A stretch of DNA of 64,000 bases from SAR324 cluster bacterium (GTDB lineage: Bacteria; SAR324; NAC60-12), in the NCBI GenBank assembly GCA_015232315.1, contig JADFZZ010000026.1, positions 1 to 64,000 of the forward strand, written 5' to 3'. Positions 9,501-16,973 of the stretch are shown piece after piece. Position 1 is the stretch's first letter, and the number at the start of each line of letters is the position of its first letter. The translations under genes were made by a program, and so were the position numbers. Below the pieces are notes generated by a model, which was given only the letters and a program-made list of their open reading frames with translations, had not been told where the DNA came from and did no database searches.

Positions 9501-9947
9501 TTACAGAGCGGCAAAACGGTCATCAGGGCTGACAATTTCAGTAATTTTTACAGCAAACTTATCGTTGATGACGACCACTTCTCCGCGGGCAACCAGTTTT
9601 TCATTCACCCGGATATCCAGCGGTTGTCCAATCAGGCTGTTCAGTTCCACAATGGAAGTTTCGTTCAGTCCGAGAAGATCCTGGATCATGATCTGGGTGC
9701 GTCCGACTTCCACCGAAATCTGTAATTCGACATCAAGAAGAAAATCAATATCCAGCGAACCATCAGGGAGTTTGGGTTTACTGACTCCTCCTCCAGTGGG
9801 CATGGCGGCTGATGGACTTGCCATGGCAGGTTCTGGTTTTTGCGCTTCTGAAATCACCATTTCACGATTGCGTTTCAGATCTTCTTCCACATCAGACCAG
9901 TCGAGGTCATCCAGATTATCAAACGATTCGAAATCTTCATCACCCAT
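9501..9947 (-). CDS. fliN: Flagellar motor switch protein FliN
   Basis: A 148-residue protein with an acidic N-terminal half and a C-terminal SpoA/surface-presentation domain at about 60-145. Recognisable stretches are DIDFLLDVELQISVEVGRT, LGLNETSIVELN, GQPLDIRVNEKLVARGEV and FAVKITEIVSPDDR. FliN forms the lower C-ring with FliM and FliG and receives export cargo through FliH. FliM is usually encoded directly upstream; here two fliL genes take that position and no fliM is found. It sits 17 nt after the second fliL. Confidence 0.95.
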   Translation of the reverse strand: MGDEDFESFDNLDDLDWSDVEEDLKRNREMVISEAQKPEPAMASPSAAMPTGGGVSKPKLPDGSLDIDFLLDVELQISVEVGRTQIMIQDLLGLNETSIVELNSLIGQPLDIRVNEKLVARGEVVVINDKFAVKITEIVSPDDRFAAL

Positions 9948-9964
9948 AGCAGGCCTTTGTGAGT

Positions 9965-10456
9965 CTATTGCTGATAGAATTCAGAGAACAAAATCCGTTT
10001 CACAGGAGCTGTATCTTCCCATGGTGCCAGATTGGGAAACAGGGAATTCAGTTTAATCTGCAAATCCCGTCGCAGAAGCTGTCGTGTGCGAGCTTCATTG
10101 AGTTGACGGGAAGTTAATTCCTGTAAATGCGATATAATCAAGTCCTTCACAATCGGAAGGCGTCCTTCCATCCATGCTTTTGCGGCCGCGTTTGTAAAGG
10201 CAAGTTGCATAGTGGTTTTCAGATAATATTTGCCGTCTTTGAGATTGATGATGAATGTTCCCAGTTCCAGATACAGCGGATTTTCCAGAGGCGGAGGACC
10301 TTCTCTGATAATTTCAGGTTCTTTTTCCGGTTCCTGGTTCAGATAATAATATGCGGCACCCGCAGCAAGGAGAAGTAGAAGCAGAATAAGTAAAAACTTT
10401 CCTTTGCCACCACCACCACCACTGCCACCTTCTTCCAATCCATCGTCATCTGCCAT
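9965..10456 (-). CDS. fliL: Flagellar basal-body protein FliL, second paralogue
   Basis: A 163-residue single-pass inner-membrane protein. It has a short Gly-rich cytoplasmic N-terminus, a TM at about 21-40 and a periplasmic FliL domain: LELGTFIINLKDGKYYLKTT, a helical middle, and the C-terminal KRILFSEFYQQ. FliL forms a ring around stator units and modulates torque. It shares its whole layout with the gene just upstream (28 nt away), which points to a tandem duplication followed by divergence. The two may form a mixed ring around the stator; that is inference. Confidence 0.9.
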   Translation of the reverse strand: MADDDGLEEGGSGGGGGKGKFLLILLLLLLAAGAAYYYLNQEPEKEPEIIREGPPPLENPLYLELGTFIINLKDGKYYLKTTMQLAFTNAAAKAWMEGRLPIVKDLIISHLQELTSRQLNEARTRQLLRRDLQIKLNSLFPNLAPWEDTAPVKRILFSEFYQQ

Positions 10457-10484
10457 AGTTCCTTTTTATCCAGACAGGAATAAA

Positions 10485-10982
10485 TTACTGGATAAAGAAT
10501 TCCTGAAACAGCACTTTTTTGATTGGTTCAGGATCTTCCCACTCAGGTTTGCTGGGAAACAGGGTGCTGATTCGAGAAATCAGCCGTTGTTTCAATTCAT
10601 TTCTGGCTTCTGCCATTTTGATATCTTCGGTTGACAATTCCTGAAGTTCCGAGAGCACAATATCCTTCACTTCCAGAAGGCGTCCGTTCAGATAATCACT
10701 GGCTTTCTGATCGCTCAACATGAGCTGGATGGTGGTTTTCAGATATCTTCGGCCATCCTTGAGATTGACCACAAAGGTATCAATGTTAAGAAAAATCGGG
10801 GCTGCCAGAGGCTCTGCCGAGGATGAAATTTTTTCATCCGGGACGATTTCCTCCTCACCTTTAGGCTGAAGAAAAAACCAGGCTGCCGCGGCAATCAATA
10901 ATAATACAATGACAGCAACGATGATGATGATTAGTTTTTTACTGCCACCACCTCCGCCACTCTCTTCACCTTCATCTGCCAT
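10485..10982 (-). CDS. fliL: Flagellar basal-body protein FliL, first paralogue
   Basis: A 165-residue FliL homologue. The N-terminus is acidic and Gly-rich, TM at about 17-38 (IIIIIVAVIVLLLIAAAAWF), and the periplasmic domain reads LNIDTFVVNLKDGRRYLKTT and ends KKVLFQEFFIQ. It follows motB2 by 23 nt and precedes the second fliL by 28 nt. Placement between stator and switch genes agrees with the known role of FliL as a stator-associated collar. The copy is intact, with no missing segment relative to its neighbour. Confidence 0.9.
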   Translation of the reverse strand: MADEGEESGGGGGSKKLIIIIVAVIVLLLIAAAAWFFLQPKGEEEIVPDEKISSSAEPLAAPIFLNIDTFVVNLKDGRRYLKTTIQLMLSDQKASDYLNGRLLEVKDIVLSELQELSTEDIKMAEARNELKQRLISRISTLFPSKPEWEDPEPIKKVLFQEFFIQ

Positions 10983-11005
10983 AAATTCCTTTATATTTAT
11001 AAATG

Positions 11006-11734
11006 TTAGTCGTTTTCATTGAGAATGACTATTTCAACACGGCTGTTCGTTCGCCGCCCCTTTGGAGTTTGGTTGGACGCCTTTGGTTGAGAATCGCCCT
11101 TGCCTGTCAAGGAAAGTTTGGCTGGTGAAACACCAACGTTCAGCATTTCTTTCAAAACACTTTGAGCCCTTGCCAGAGAGAGATCCCATGAATCCCGATA
11201 TTTGGAGGATCGAACTGGAGTCGTGTCGGTATGACCTTCGATACGAATCATGTGTCCTGTTTTATTCAAATATCGTGCAATCTGATGAATTGTTTGTTTG
11301 GCCGATGCACTCAACAGGGCACTGTTCCGTGCGAAAACGATATCAGCCGGTATTGTCACAATCAAGCCCTCATCCGATTGTGACAGTTCCACGTTACGGA
11401 CAGAATGTTCTGACAGGAACACTTCCAGACTTTCTTTTAAAATGGAATTTGCCCGTAAAATTCGAATTTCATCGGTACTTCTGGATTCATACATGGAAAA
11501 GAACCCCGGTTCCATGGAAGAAAGTGAACTTTGCTGGGATTTGGGATTGGGATCGTTGAAAGAGTAAAGTAACACAAAAAAAGTCATCATCAATGTGATG
11601 AGGTCGCTGAACGTGACCATCCATGCGTTGGGATCCAATTCGTTCCCGGATTTTTTTTTCTTTTTTTCTTTTTTAACGGGAACCTGAACTGTTTCCTCCA
11701 GGACAGGCGCACTCCGTTCATGGTCCTGTGCCAA
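11006..11734 (-). CDS. motB: Flagellar stator protein MotB/PomB (functional type)
   Basis: A 242-residue stator B subunit. The start is set at TTG 11734: GGAGGG lies 5 nt upstream and the frame overlaps the previous gene by 17 nt. An upstream in-frame start would overlap motB1 by 140 nt. After a Lys-rich N-terminus, the single TM at about 39-60 carries the ion-carrying Asp44 in TFSDLITLMMTFFVLL. This resembles the sodium-type PomB/MotS pattern more than the proton-type MotB pattern. A periplasmic OmpA-like peptidoglycan-binding domain follows (IEGHTDTTPVR, then SLARAQSVLKEML). It works with MotA to couple ion flow to rotation. Confidence 0.88.
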   Translation of the reverse strand: MAQDHERSAPVLEETVQVPVKKEKKKKKSGNELDPNAWMVTFSDLITLMMTFFVLLYSFNDPNPKSQQSSLSSMEPGFFSMYESRSTDEIRILRANSILKESLEVFLSEHSVRNVELSQSDEGLIVTIPADIVFARNSALLSASAKQTIHQIARYLNKTGHMIRIEGHTDTTPVRSSKYRDSWDLSLARAQSVLKEMLNVGVSPAKLSLTGKGDSQPKASNQTPKGRRTNSRVEIVILNEND

Positions 11735-12512
11735 GAGGCCCTCCGAGTAAATGGACAGGGTTGATGATGACAATCGTGATCCGCCGATTTTTTTCCCGGC
11801 CTTCTGAAAACCGGTTGCTGGCCAGTGGACGCTGACTGCTGTATCCTGACGCGGCAAAACGAGAAGCGGGTACCATACTTTTTTTTAGAAAATATCTGAG
11901 AACCCGCATGGAGCGATCAGCGGATAATGTCCAGTTCGGGTCAAAATCAGACACTCGAAAGGGGACGTCATCGGTGTGTCCTTCAATACGGACACGGTTT
12001 TCAGACCGTTCAATGAAATTATAGATTTTATCCATAAACGGATAAGCTTTAGGCTGAATTTCTGTTGAATTTTCCTGGAAGGCAAAGCGCGTTGGAATAT
12101 GAATCAATAAGGCTTCGTTTGTCACTTCATAGGAAAATTGTTCCAGGTCTCGATCCTCTTCTGAATATCCCTGGAGTTCAGATAAAAATGTTTCAACCTC
12201 AGCACTCACTTCCAGTTTTTCTTTGCTCGTTCCGCGTCCGGTTTCAAACGCTGGCCCCGTATTGTTGAGTATTCCGCCAATGGATTCGAAGGCGCGTTTG
12301 ATTTCCAGTGCGATTTTAGCCTGTTTTTTATTATTTGGAGAAGACAACGCATAGAGCAAAATAAAGAAGGCCAGCAGAATCAGGGACAAGGACGTCATCA
12401 TGACGGTGTTGCTGTCTCCGGTGGGTCGGAAACGGGAGTGTTCAACAGTTATGTCGAGGCCCTCAGGTATTGCCCCCGGAGCCTGAAAACGATAGACATC
12501 GTGGAATTTCAT
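11718..12512 (-). CDS. MotB-like protein lacking the ion-binding Asp
   Basis: A 264-residue MotB/OmpA-family protein. A TM at about 37-56 is followed by a linker and an OmpA-like peptidoglycan-binding domain (IEGHTDDVPFR, LSADRSMRVLRYF). Aligning the TM without gaps to the neighbouring motB2 through the FF(I/V)LLY motif puts Ser41 where the ion-carrying Asp should be; the nearest Asp is Asp33 before the membrane. So it looks like a stator B subunit that cannot carry ions in the usual way. Its ATG overlaps the motA stop by 4 nt (ATGA) and its 3' end overlaps motB2, so the three are translated together. It may act as a structural or regulatory partner. Confidence 0.85.
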   Translation of the reverse strand: MKFHDVYRFQAPGAIPEGLDITVEHSRFRPTGDSNTVMMTSLSLILLAFFILLYALSSPNNKKQAKIALEIKRAFESIGGILNNTGPAFETGRGTSKEKLEVSAEVETFLSELQGYSEEDRDLEQFSYEVTNEALLIHIPTRFAFQENSTEIQPKAYPFMDKIYNFIERSENRVRIEGHTDDVPFRVSDFDPNWTLSADRSMRVLRYFLKKSMVPASRFAASGYSSQRPLASNRFSEGREKNRRITIVIINPVHLLGGPLGTGP

Positions 12513-13267
12513 TGAGTCAATGTTCCTCTGTCTTTGGGAGAAAGATAGCTGTTCAATTTGTTTTCTACAATTCTGGGATTATCTCCGGCCGCGATTGCCA
12601 TGACGCCTTCCTTGGTGACTTTTAGCGCAAGCACCTCTTCCTGACTTCTTATCTGCAACTTTCCTGAAATGGGGAGACCCACCACGTTTGCCAGCAGAGA
12701 TCCGTAAAATGTCGTGATCAGCGCGATCGCCATGGACGGTCCGATGGCATCAGGATCAGCTAAATTCTGGAGCATGATGACCAGACCAACGAGTGTCCCG
12801 ATCATTCCCATTGCCGGCGATAGTGCGGCCATGGTTGAAAACAGACTGGCTCCTGTTTTATGGCGTTCTTCGGTGAAGTCGATTTCATTGTTCATGATAT
12901 CTTCGATGACAGAGCTTTCCAGACCATCCACAACCAGATTGATGCCTTTGATAAAGAACTGATCATCCGTTTCATTGCCCACATTCTGGAGACTGAGAAT
13001 GCCTTCTCTGCGCGCTCTTCCCGCAAAATCAATAATGGTGGCGATGATGGTGGAGATTTGGGGTGGACTGGCAAAAAATGCTTTGCGCATTACTTTTCCA
13101 ATGCCGAGAATCCGGTTCAGTGGAAACCAGATAAGCATGGTTCCTATGGTCCCTCCCACCACAATCAGCAGTGAGGGAATATCGACAAAGGCTGTCAGAT
13201 AGGAGCCCATGGCGACAATGATCAGAACCAGCGTAATGATCAGTCCCAGAACAGATCCCAAGTCCAT
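12509..13267 (-). CDS. motA: Flagellar stator protein MotA/PomA
   Basis: A 252-residue four-TM protein of the MotA/PomA family. Matches to the PomA subtype include the N-terminal MDLGSVLGL, IPSLLIVVGGTIGTML, the cytoplasmic loop with ERHKTGASLF, and the pore region LSPAMGMIGTLVGLVIML with DPDAIGPSMAIALITT. Length (PomA is about 253) and sequence both favour the sodium-type branch, although ion choice cannot be proven from sequence. It opens the stator-flagellar operon and overlaps motB1 by 4 nt. MotA pentamers surround a MotB dimer in the inner membrane. Confidence 0.92.
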   Translation of the reverse strand: MDLGSVLGLIITLVLIIVAMGSYLTAFVDIPSLLIVVGGTIGTMLIWFPLNRILGIGKVMRKAFFASPPQISTIIATIIDFAGRARREGILSLQNVGNETDDQFFIKGINLVVDGLESSVIEDIMNNEIDFTEERHKTGASLFSTMAALSPAMGMIGTLVGLVIMLQNLADPDAIGPSMAIALITTFYGSLLANVVGLPISGKLQIRSQEEVLALKVTKEGVMAIAAGDNPRIVENKLNSYLSPKDRGTLTQ

Positions 13268-13289
13268 CGTTTCACCCGGTTTTTATGTT

Positions 13290-13967
13290 TTATGTTCTTG
13301 AGGCGATCCAAACTTTGGGTGCGCCTGTAAAATATAGCTGAGGATAATGCTTTTCAGCCACTCTCAACATCGCAATGTATTTGGGAACGTATTCGTAGGT
13401 TTCCTTGCGCAATGGCAATGCCCAGTAATTGTGTTGCCCTTTCTGTTTGACCAGTCGGGCAACATAGTTGGGGCCACCGTTATATCCCGCAAGCGCGAGT
13501 TCCCAGTTGTTGTCAAAACGTTTGCCAAGTTGCTTGAGATAACGGGCCGCTGAGACGGTTGATTTTTTCCAGTCTAGCCGTTCATCACGTAACCAGTTGA
13601 TCTTGAGTCCGAAATCTTTGGCTGTTCCTTCTGTGAATTGCCACATTCCCTTCGCGCCTGAAGGTGAAGTGACGGATGTTCGGAAACCGGATTCCAGCAG
13701 TGGAAGATAAGCCAATTCCGGTGGTAATCCATGTTCGTAAAATATTTGATGAATGTAGGGTAAATATTTTTGACCGTTTTCCAGTGCCGCCTTAAGGTTT
13801 TTTCCATTTTTGTAACGCTGATAAAAATGATCAATGCGTTCTTCTTTGGCTGTTCCTTGATTTTGGTAGGGTGATCTTAGCGACGGACCGCATCCTTCCA
13901 GCGCAAGCAACAAAAAAAACAGGAAAAAGAGATTTTTGATGAGGGCTGGATTTGAGAGAACATTCAT
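13290..13967 (-). CDS. Lipoprotein lytic murein transglycosylase (SLT family)
   Basis: A 225-residue lipoprotein. The signal peptide ends in the lipobox LEGC (Cys26). The SLT domain has the catalytic Glu in LLESGF, then SGAKGMWQFTEGTAKDFG, and ends with LALAGYNGGPNYV, all hallmarks of family 1 lytic transglycosylases. It cleaves peptidoglycan glycan strands with 1,6-anhydro product formation, probably at the outer-membrane inner face. It lies 22 nt upstream of motA in the same direction, so it could clear peptidoglycan for stator or basal-body placement; that link is inferred from position only. Confidence 0.88.
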   Translation of the reverse strand: MNVLSNPALIKNLFFLFFLLLALEGCGPSLRSPYQNQGTAKEERIDHFYQRYKNGKNLKAALENGQKYLPYIHQIFYEHGLPPELAYLPLLESGFRTSVTSPSGAKGMWQFTEGTAKDFGLKINWLRDERLDWKKSTVSAARYLKQLGKRFDNNWELALAGYNGGPNYVARLVKQKGQHNYWALPLRKETYEYVPKYIAMLRVAEKHYPQLYFTGAPKVWIASRT

Positions 13968-13992
13968 GACAGCTTGCTGAATGGATTAAGCA

Positions 13993-14838
13993 TTAAAAAT
14001 AGGAATAGTTTTCCAGTATCTTGCATGAAAAAATTTCCCCTGAAATTTGAGGTCTCAAGTATTCTATGGATTGATTCCGGGATAGTTCGTTCTCAAAAAT
14101 TCCGAAGACGGCCGATCCACTTCCGCTAACCAATGCACCAAGCGCGCCATGCTCCAGAAGCAATTGCTTGATTTGGGCCAGATCGGGATAGGCTGGAAAC
14201 AGCGTGGATTCAAATTGATTGTGCAGATTGCCAAGAAGTTCAGCCAGGGTATGGATTTGTGGAATTGTCTGAAGAGGTTTTGGGGTACATTGGCGATAGG
14301 CCTCAACTGTAGGAATTGAAAACGGAGGTTTGATAACCAGCAAGGGCAATTCAGGGTAACCGGCTAACGGTTTCAGAACTTCGCCTTTCCCATGCACTTC
14401 CGCAGGGGTTGGTTTCAAAAAAAATGGAACATCCGATCCCAGGGGTTGTGCCAGTTGGTGCAGGTCTGTGTGGTTCAATGGCTGGTCATAATACTGGTTC
14501 AGCAAAACAAGCACTCCGGCCGCATTGGCGCTACCGCCTCCCAGTCCTGCTCCTGTTGGAACTGTTTTATGCAGTTTGATTGTTCCTGACACTTTGATTC
14601 GGGTTTGCTTTTCAAACAGCCGGACGGCCTTGATGACCAGATTTTTTTCCGGATCGACTCCGGCTCTGATCCCTGTTTCTTCAAGTTGAATCGGGCCTGT
14701 TGTTTCAGGGAAAAATTCCAGGGTGTCAAACAGACTGATGGGCACCATGTGCATGAACAGATCATGATAGCCGTCAGGACGTTTATAGAGAATTTGTAGA
14801 ATGGTATTAATTTTTGCGGGAGTCTTGATCCGGATCAT
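13993..14838 (-). CDS. ispE: 4-diphosphocytidyl-2-C-methyl-D-erythritol kinase IspE
   Basis: A 281-residue GHMP-family kinase of the non-mevalonate isoprenoid pathway. It phosphorylates CDP-methylerythritol. The N-terminal motif PAKINTILQI and RPDGYHDL is followed by the ATP-binding glycine loop PTGAGLGGGSANAA, and a C-terminal GALVSGSGSAVFG motif is also present. Length is normal for the family (about 280-300). The ATG lies 6 nt after the upstream HD-hydrolase gene with no good ribosome-binding site, which suggests translational coupling. The lytic transglycosylase gene follows at 25 nt. Confidence 0.93.
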   Translation of the reverse strand: MIRIKTPAKINTILQILYKRPDGYHDLFMHMVPISLFDTLEFFPETTGPIQLEETGIRAGVDPEKNLVIKAVRLFEKQTRIKVSGTIKLHKTVPTGAGLGGGSANAAGVLVLLNQYYDQPLNHTDLHQLAQPLGSDVPFFLKPTPAEVHGKGEVLKPLAGYPELPLLVIKPPFSIPTVEAYRQCTPKPLQTIPQIHTLAELLGNLHNQFESTLFPAYPDLAQIKQLLLEHGALGALVSGSGSAVFGIFENELSRNQSIEYLRPQISGEIFSCKILENYSYF

Positions 14839-14844
14839 AGGATT

Positions 14845-16197
14845 TCACAGAAGTTTTCGGGATTCGAGAAACGGGATCAGAATCTTTCGTGCACTTTCAT
14901 AATTTTCCTGATCACAGTACAGATATTTCAGATCCGCGTTTTGACGGTATTGATCCAGCAGTGATGAAACTTTTTGAACAGGCAGATACATGGTTTTACC
15001 CATGACTGTATTCCTGATCAGCAGCGAATTGGCGTCATCGCGGGGAAGTGTAGAAAATTTGGACAGATAACGTGAGGATCTGAGAAACAGGGTTTCGATT
15101 CCCGCGTTTTTTAACTGCTGGATCATCAATTCTTCCAGGCCATCAGGGTGATAATGTTCAAATTGAAACAATCGTTTGGGTGGTTTTCGGAAAACAATGC
15201 GCGAGGCCCATTTCTTGGTTCTGACCTTCCACAACGCTGAATGAACGCTGTCATCATGGAGCATCAGGAAATTTTCCAGATCACCAGTGATTTGCAGATC
15301 AAGTTCCCGTTCCTGGAACGCCTGTTTCAGAAAGAAATCAAAGGGCAGAAGGGTTTTGTGGAAATATACCTGGAGAAACATGTGGAGTCTTGCCAGCAGA
15401 AAATCTTCATAGGCATAGCGCACATTATTTTCCATGGTCAGGACAAGTCCATGTTCTGTAGCAGTGCAATGGAGTCCCTGGATCAATCGGTCAAGATCAA
15501 ATTTTCCATAACTGACTCCAGCGTAATGTGAATCTCTAAGGAGATAATCCATACGGTCCACATCAACCTCCCCACTCACGAGACGCTGAAGCAGGGGATG
15601 GATGTTGAAGGGCCGATGGCTTGAATTGGGAAAAAAATCTGAGGGACTGATGTCATGATCTATCAGTGAGCATATATCGCGGGATTCTTCCTCAGATAAT
15701 AATGGCGAACTGCCTTGAGATAATGCGAACACAATAGCGATGGAAAAATCTTCATGACTGGCTCTGGTTTGCATATCCAACGGTTTGGAATACCATTTGA
15801 CTGGCAAATCGAGTGTGTTTCTAAGAGGGAAAACAGGTTCTGAAGAATGCGAAAATGGCGCGTGTCCACAATCATGCAACAGGGCCGAGAACCGTAATAT
15901 GGTACGAAAGTAGTGTAAAGGATCTTCAGGAAACTGATCCCGGATGCAAGATTGGGGAGAACTCACCAGGTGATCAAATACTACTCCAGCCAGATGCATG
16001 GCCCCTAAGGAATGACTGAACCGGCTATGAGTCGCGCCGGGATAGACATAACTGGCAAAACCCAACTGGGAAATATGCCTGAGTCGCTGGAAAAATGGAT
16101 GATCAATGATTTGCCGTTCACGGTCACTGAACGGGATGTTTCCGTGGATGGGACAGCGGATTTTATAACGATCTAGTGGGGATTTCATGGAATTCAT
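14845..16197 (-). CDS. HD-domain phosphohydrolase (dNTPase-like)
   Basis: A ~450-residue protein of the HD superfamily, similar to the YdhJ/SAMHD1-like group of deoxynucleoside-triphosphate hydrolases. Metal-binding motifs are visible: RFSHSLGAMHLA, LLHDCGHAPFSHSSE, and DYLLRDSHYAGVSYG. The opening RCPIHGNIPFSDRERQIIDHPFFQRLRHI is typical of the group. The start is uncertain: in-frame ATGs at 16197 and 16188 and an upstream TTG all lack a clear ribosome-binding site. The substrate cannot be told from sequence. ispE follows 6 nt downstream. Confidence 0.82.
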   Translation of the reverse strand: MNSMKSPLDRYKIRCPIHGNIPFSDRERQIIDHPFFQRLRHISQLGFASYVYPGATHSRFSHSLGAMHLAGVVFDHLVSSPQSCIRDQFPEDPLHYFRTILRFSALLHDCGHAPFSHSSEPVFPLRNTLDLPVKWYSKPLDMQTRASHEDFSIAIVFALSQGSSPLLSEEESRDICSLIDHDISPSDFFPNSSHRPFNIHPLLQRLVSGEVDVDRMDYLLRDSHYAGVSYGKFDLDRLIQGLHCTATEHGLVLTMENNVRYAYEDFLLARLHMFLQVYFHKTLLPFDFFLKQAFQERELDLQITGDLENFLMLHDDSVHSALWKVRTKKWASRIVFRKPPKRLFQFEHYHPDGLEELMIQQLKNAGIETLFLRSSRYLSKFSTLPRDDANSLLIRNTVMGKTMYLPVQKVSSLLDQYRQNADLKYLYCDQENYESARKILIPFLESRKLL

Positions 16198-16305
16198 CAC
16201 AGTGGCAAGGAACAAAAATTATCATTGAAACAGTCTGTTCAATTTTTGAGCCACTGTGCAGAATTAAGGAATCAGGAAAAGAATTCTGATAAAACTCAGG
16301 CCAGA

Positions 16306-16524
16306 TTAGAAATCGGCTTTTTGTGCTGCCCGCAGTTCCCGCTTGATGTCTTTGTTGCGTTGTTTTTCAGCGGCTTCGCGTTTCAGCGTTTTAGCGACAG
16401 ACGGTTTTACAAAATATTTTCTTTTTTTCAACTCCTTGAACAACCCTTCCCGAATCAAGGTTCGTTTGAGTTGCATCATGGCTTTGGAAACATTACCGTC
16501 TTTGACATCAATGGTTACTGGCAT
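16306..16524 (-). CDS. rpsU: 30S ribosomal protein S21
   Basis: A 72-residue basic protein starting at ATG 16524 (PVTIDVKDGNVSKAMMQLKR). It matches bS21 throughout, including the Arg/Lys-rich C-terminal half (KYFVKPS, then KREAAEKQRNKDIKRELR). An upstream in-frame TTG would add 18 residues not found in the family. bS21 sits on the small-subunit platform near the anti-Shine-Dalgarno sequence and helps start-site selection. Two tRNA genes precede it on the same strand. Confidence 0.95.
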   Translation of the reverse strand: MPVTIDVKDGNVSKAMMQLKRTLIREGLFKELKKRKYFVKPSVAKTLKREAAEKQRNKDIKRELRAAQKADF

Positions 16525-16669
16525 AGGTTTTTCCTGAAAAATGTTATTAAAATTCCGTAAAGCTGGAACGTATACCAAACTTTTTTATTGAATGCAACAC
16601 CCTATTTTAGGGATTGATCAATAATGATACGTGTTTTTATTTGATTCTGTCAGGACATTTAGTCATGTA

Positions 16670-16745
16670 TGGTGGAGACAAGGGGGATCGAACCCCTGAC
16701 CTCAACACTGCCAGCGTTGCGCTCTCCCAGCTGAGCTATGTCCCC
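16670..16745 (-). tRNA. tRNA-Ala (anticodon GGC)
   Basis: On the minus strand a full cloverleaf can be drawn. The acceptor GGGGACA pairs with TGTCTCC (one G-T pair), the D arm is GCTC/GAGC, and the anticodon stem CAACG/TGTTG carries loop CTGGCAG. The T arm is AGGGG TTCGATC CCCCT. The anticodon GGC decodes GCC/GCU. The 3' CCA is encoded at 16670-16672. Confidence 0.96.
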
Positions 16746-16816
16746 ACTAAAATTGATTTTATTTTTTGGGAAGGTGATATTTTGATTTTTTAGATAGAAT
16801 TTTGAATTGATGCGTA

Positions 16817-16892
16817 TGGCGTCCCCAAGGGGATTCGAACCCCTGTTGCTGCCGTGAAAGGGCGGAGTCCTAGGCCTCTAGACGATGGGGAC
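16817..16892 (-). tRNA. tRNA-Glu (anticodon TTC)
   Basis: On the minus strand the acceptor GTCCCCA pairs with TGGGGAC, the anticodon loop reads CTTTCAC with anticodon TTC, and the T loop is TTCGAAT. The discriminator G is followed by an encoded CCA at 16817-16819. It lies 71 nt upstream of tRNA-Ala in the same orientation, probably in one transcript with it. Confidence 0.96.
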
Positions 16893-16973
16893 GGCTGCAA
16901 AAGAAGCGCATCTTATATTTCCAAAGATTTTGTTTGTCAATATATTTTTTTAATGTTTTTTTGTGAAAGAACC

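Noticed and set aside
16854-16973. Upstream start for the GT4 gene
   Set aside because: It would translate through the antisense tRNA-Glu gene; ATG 16974 gives the family N-terminus.
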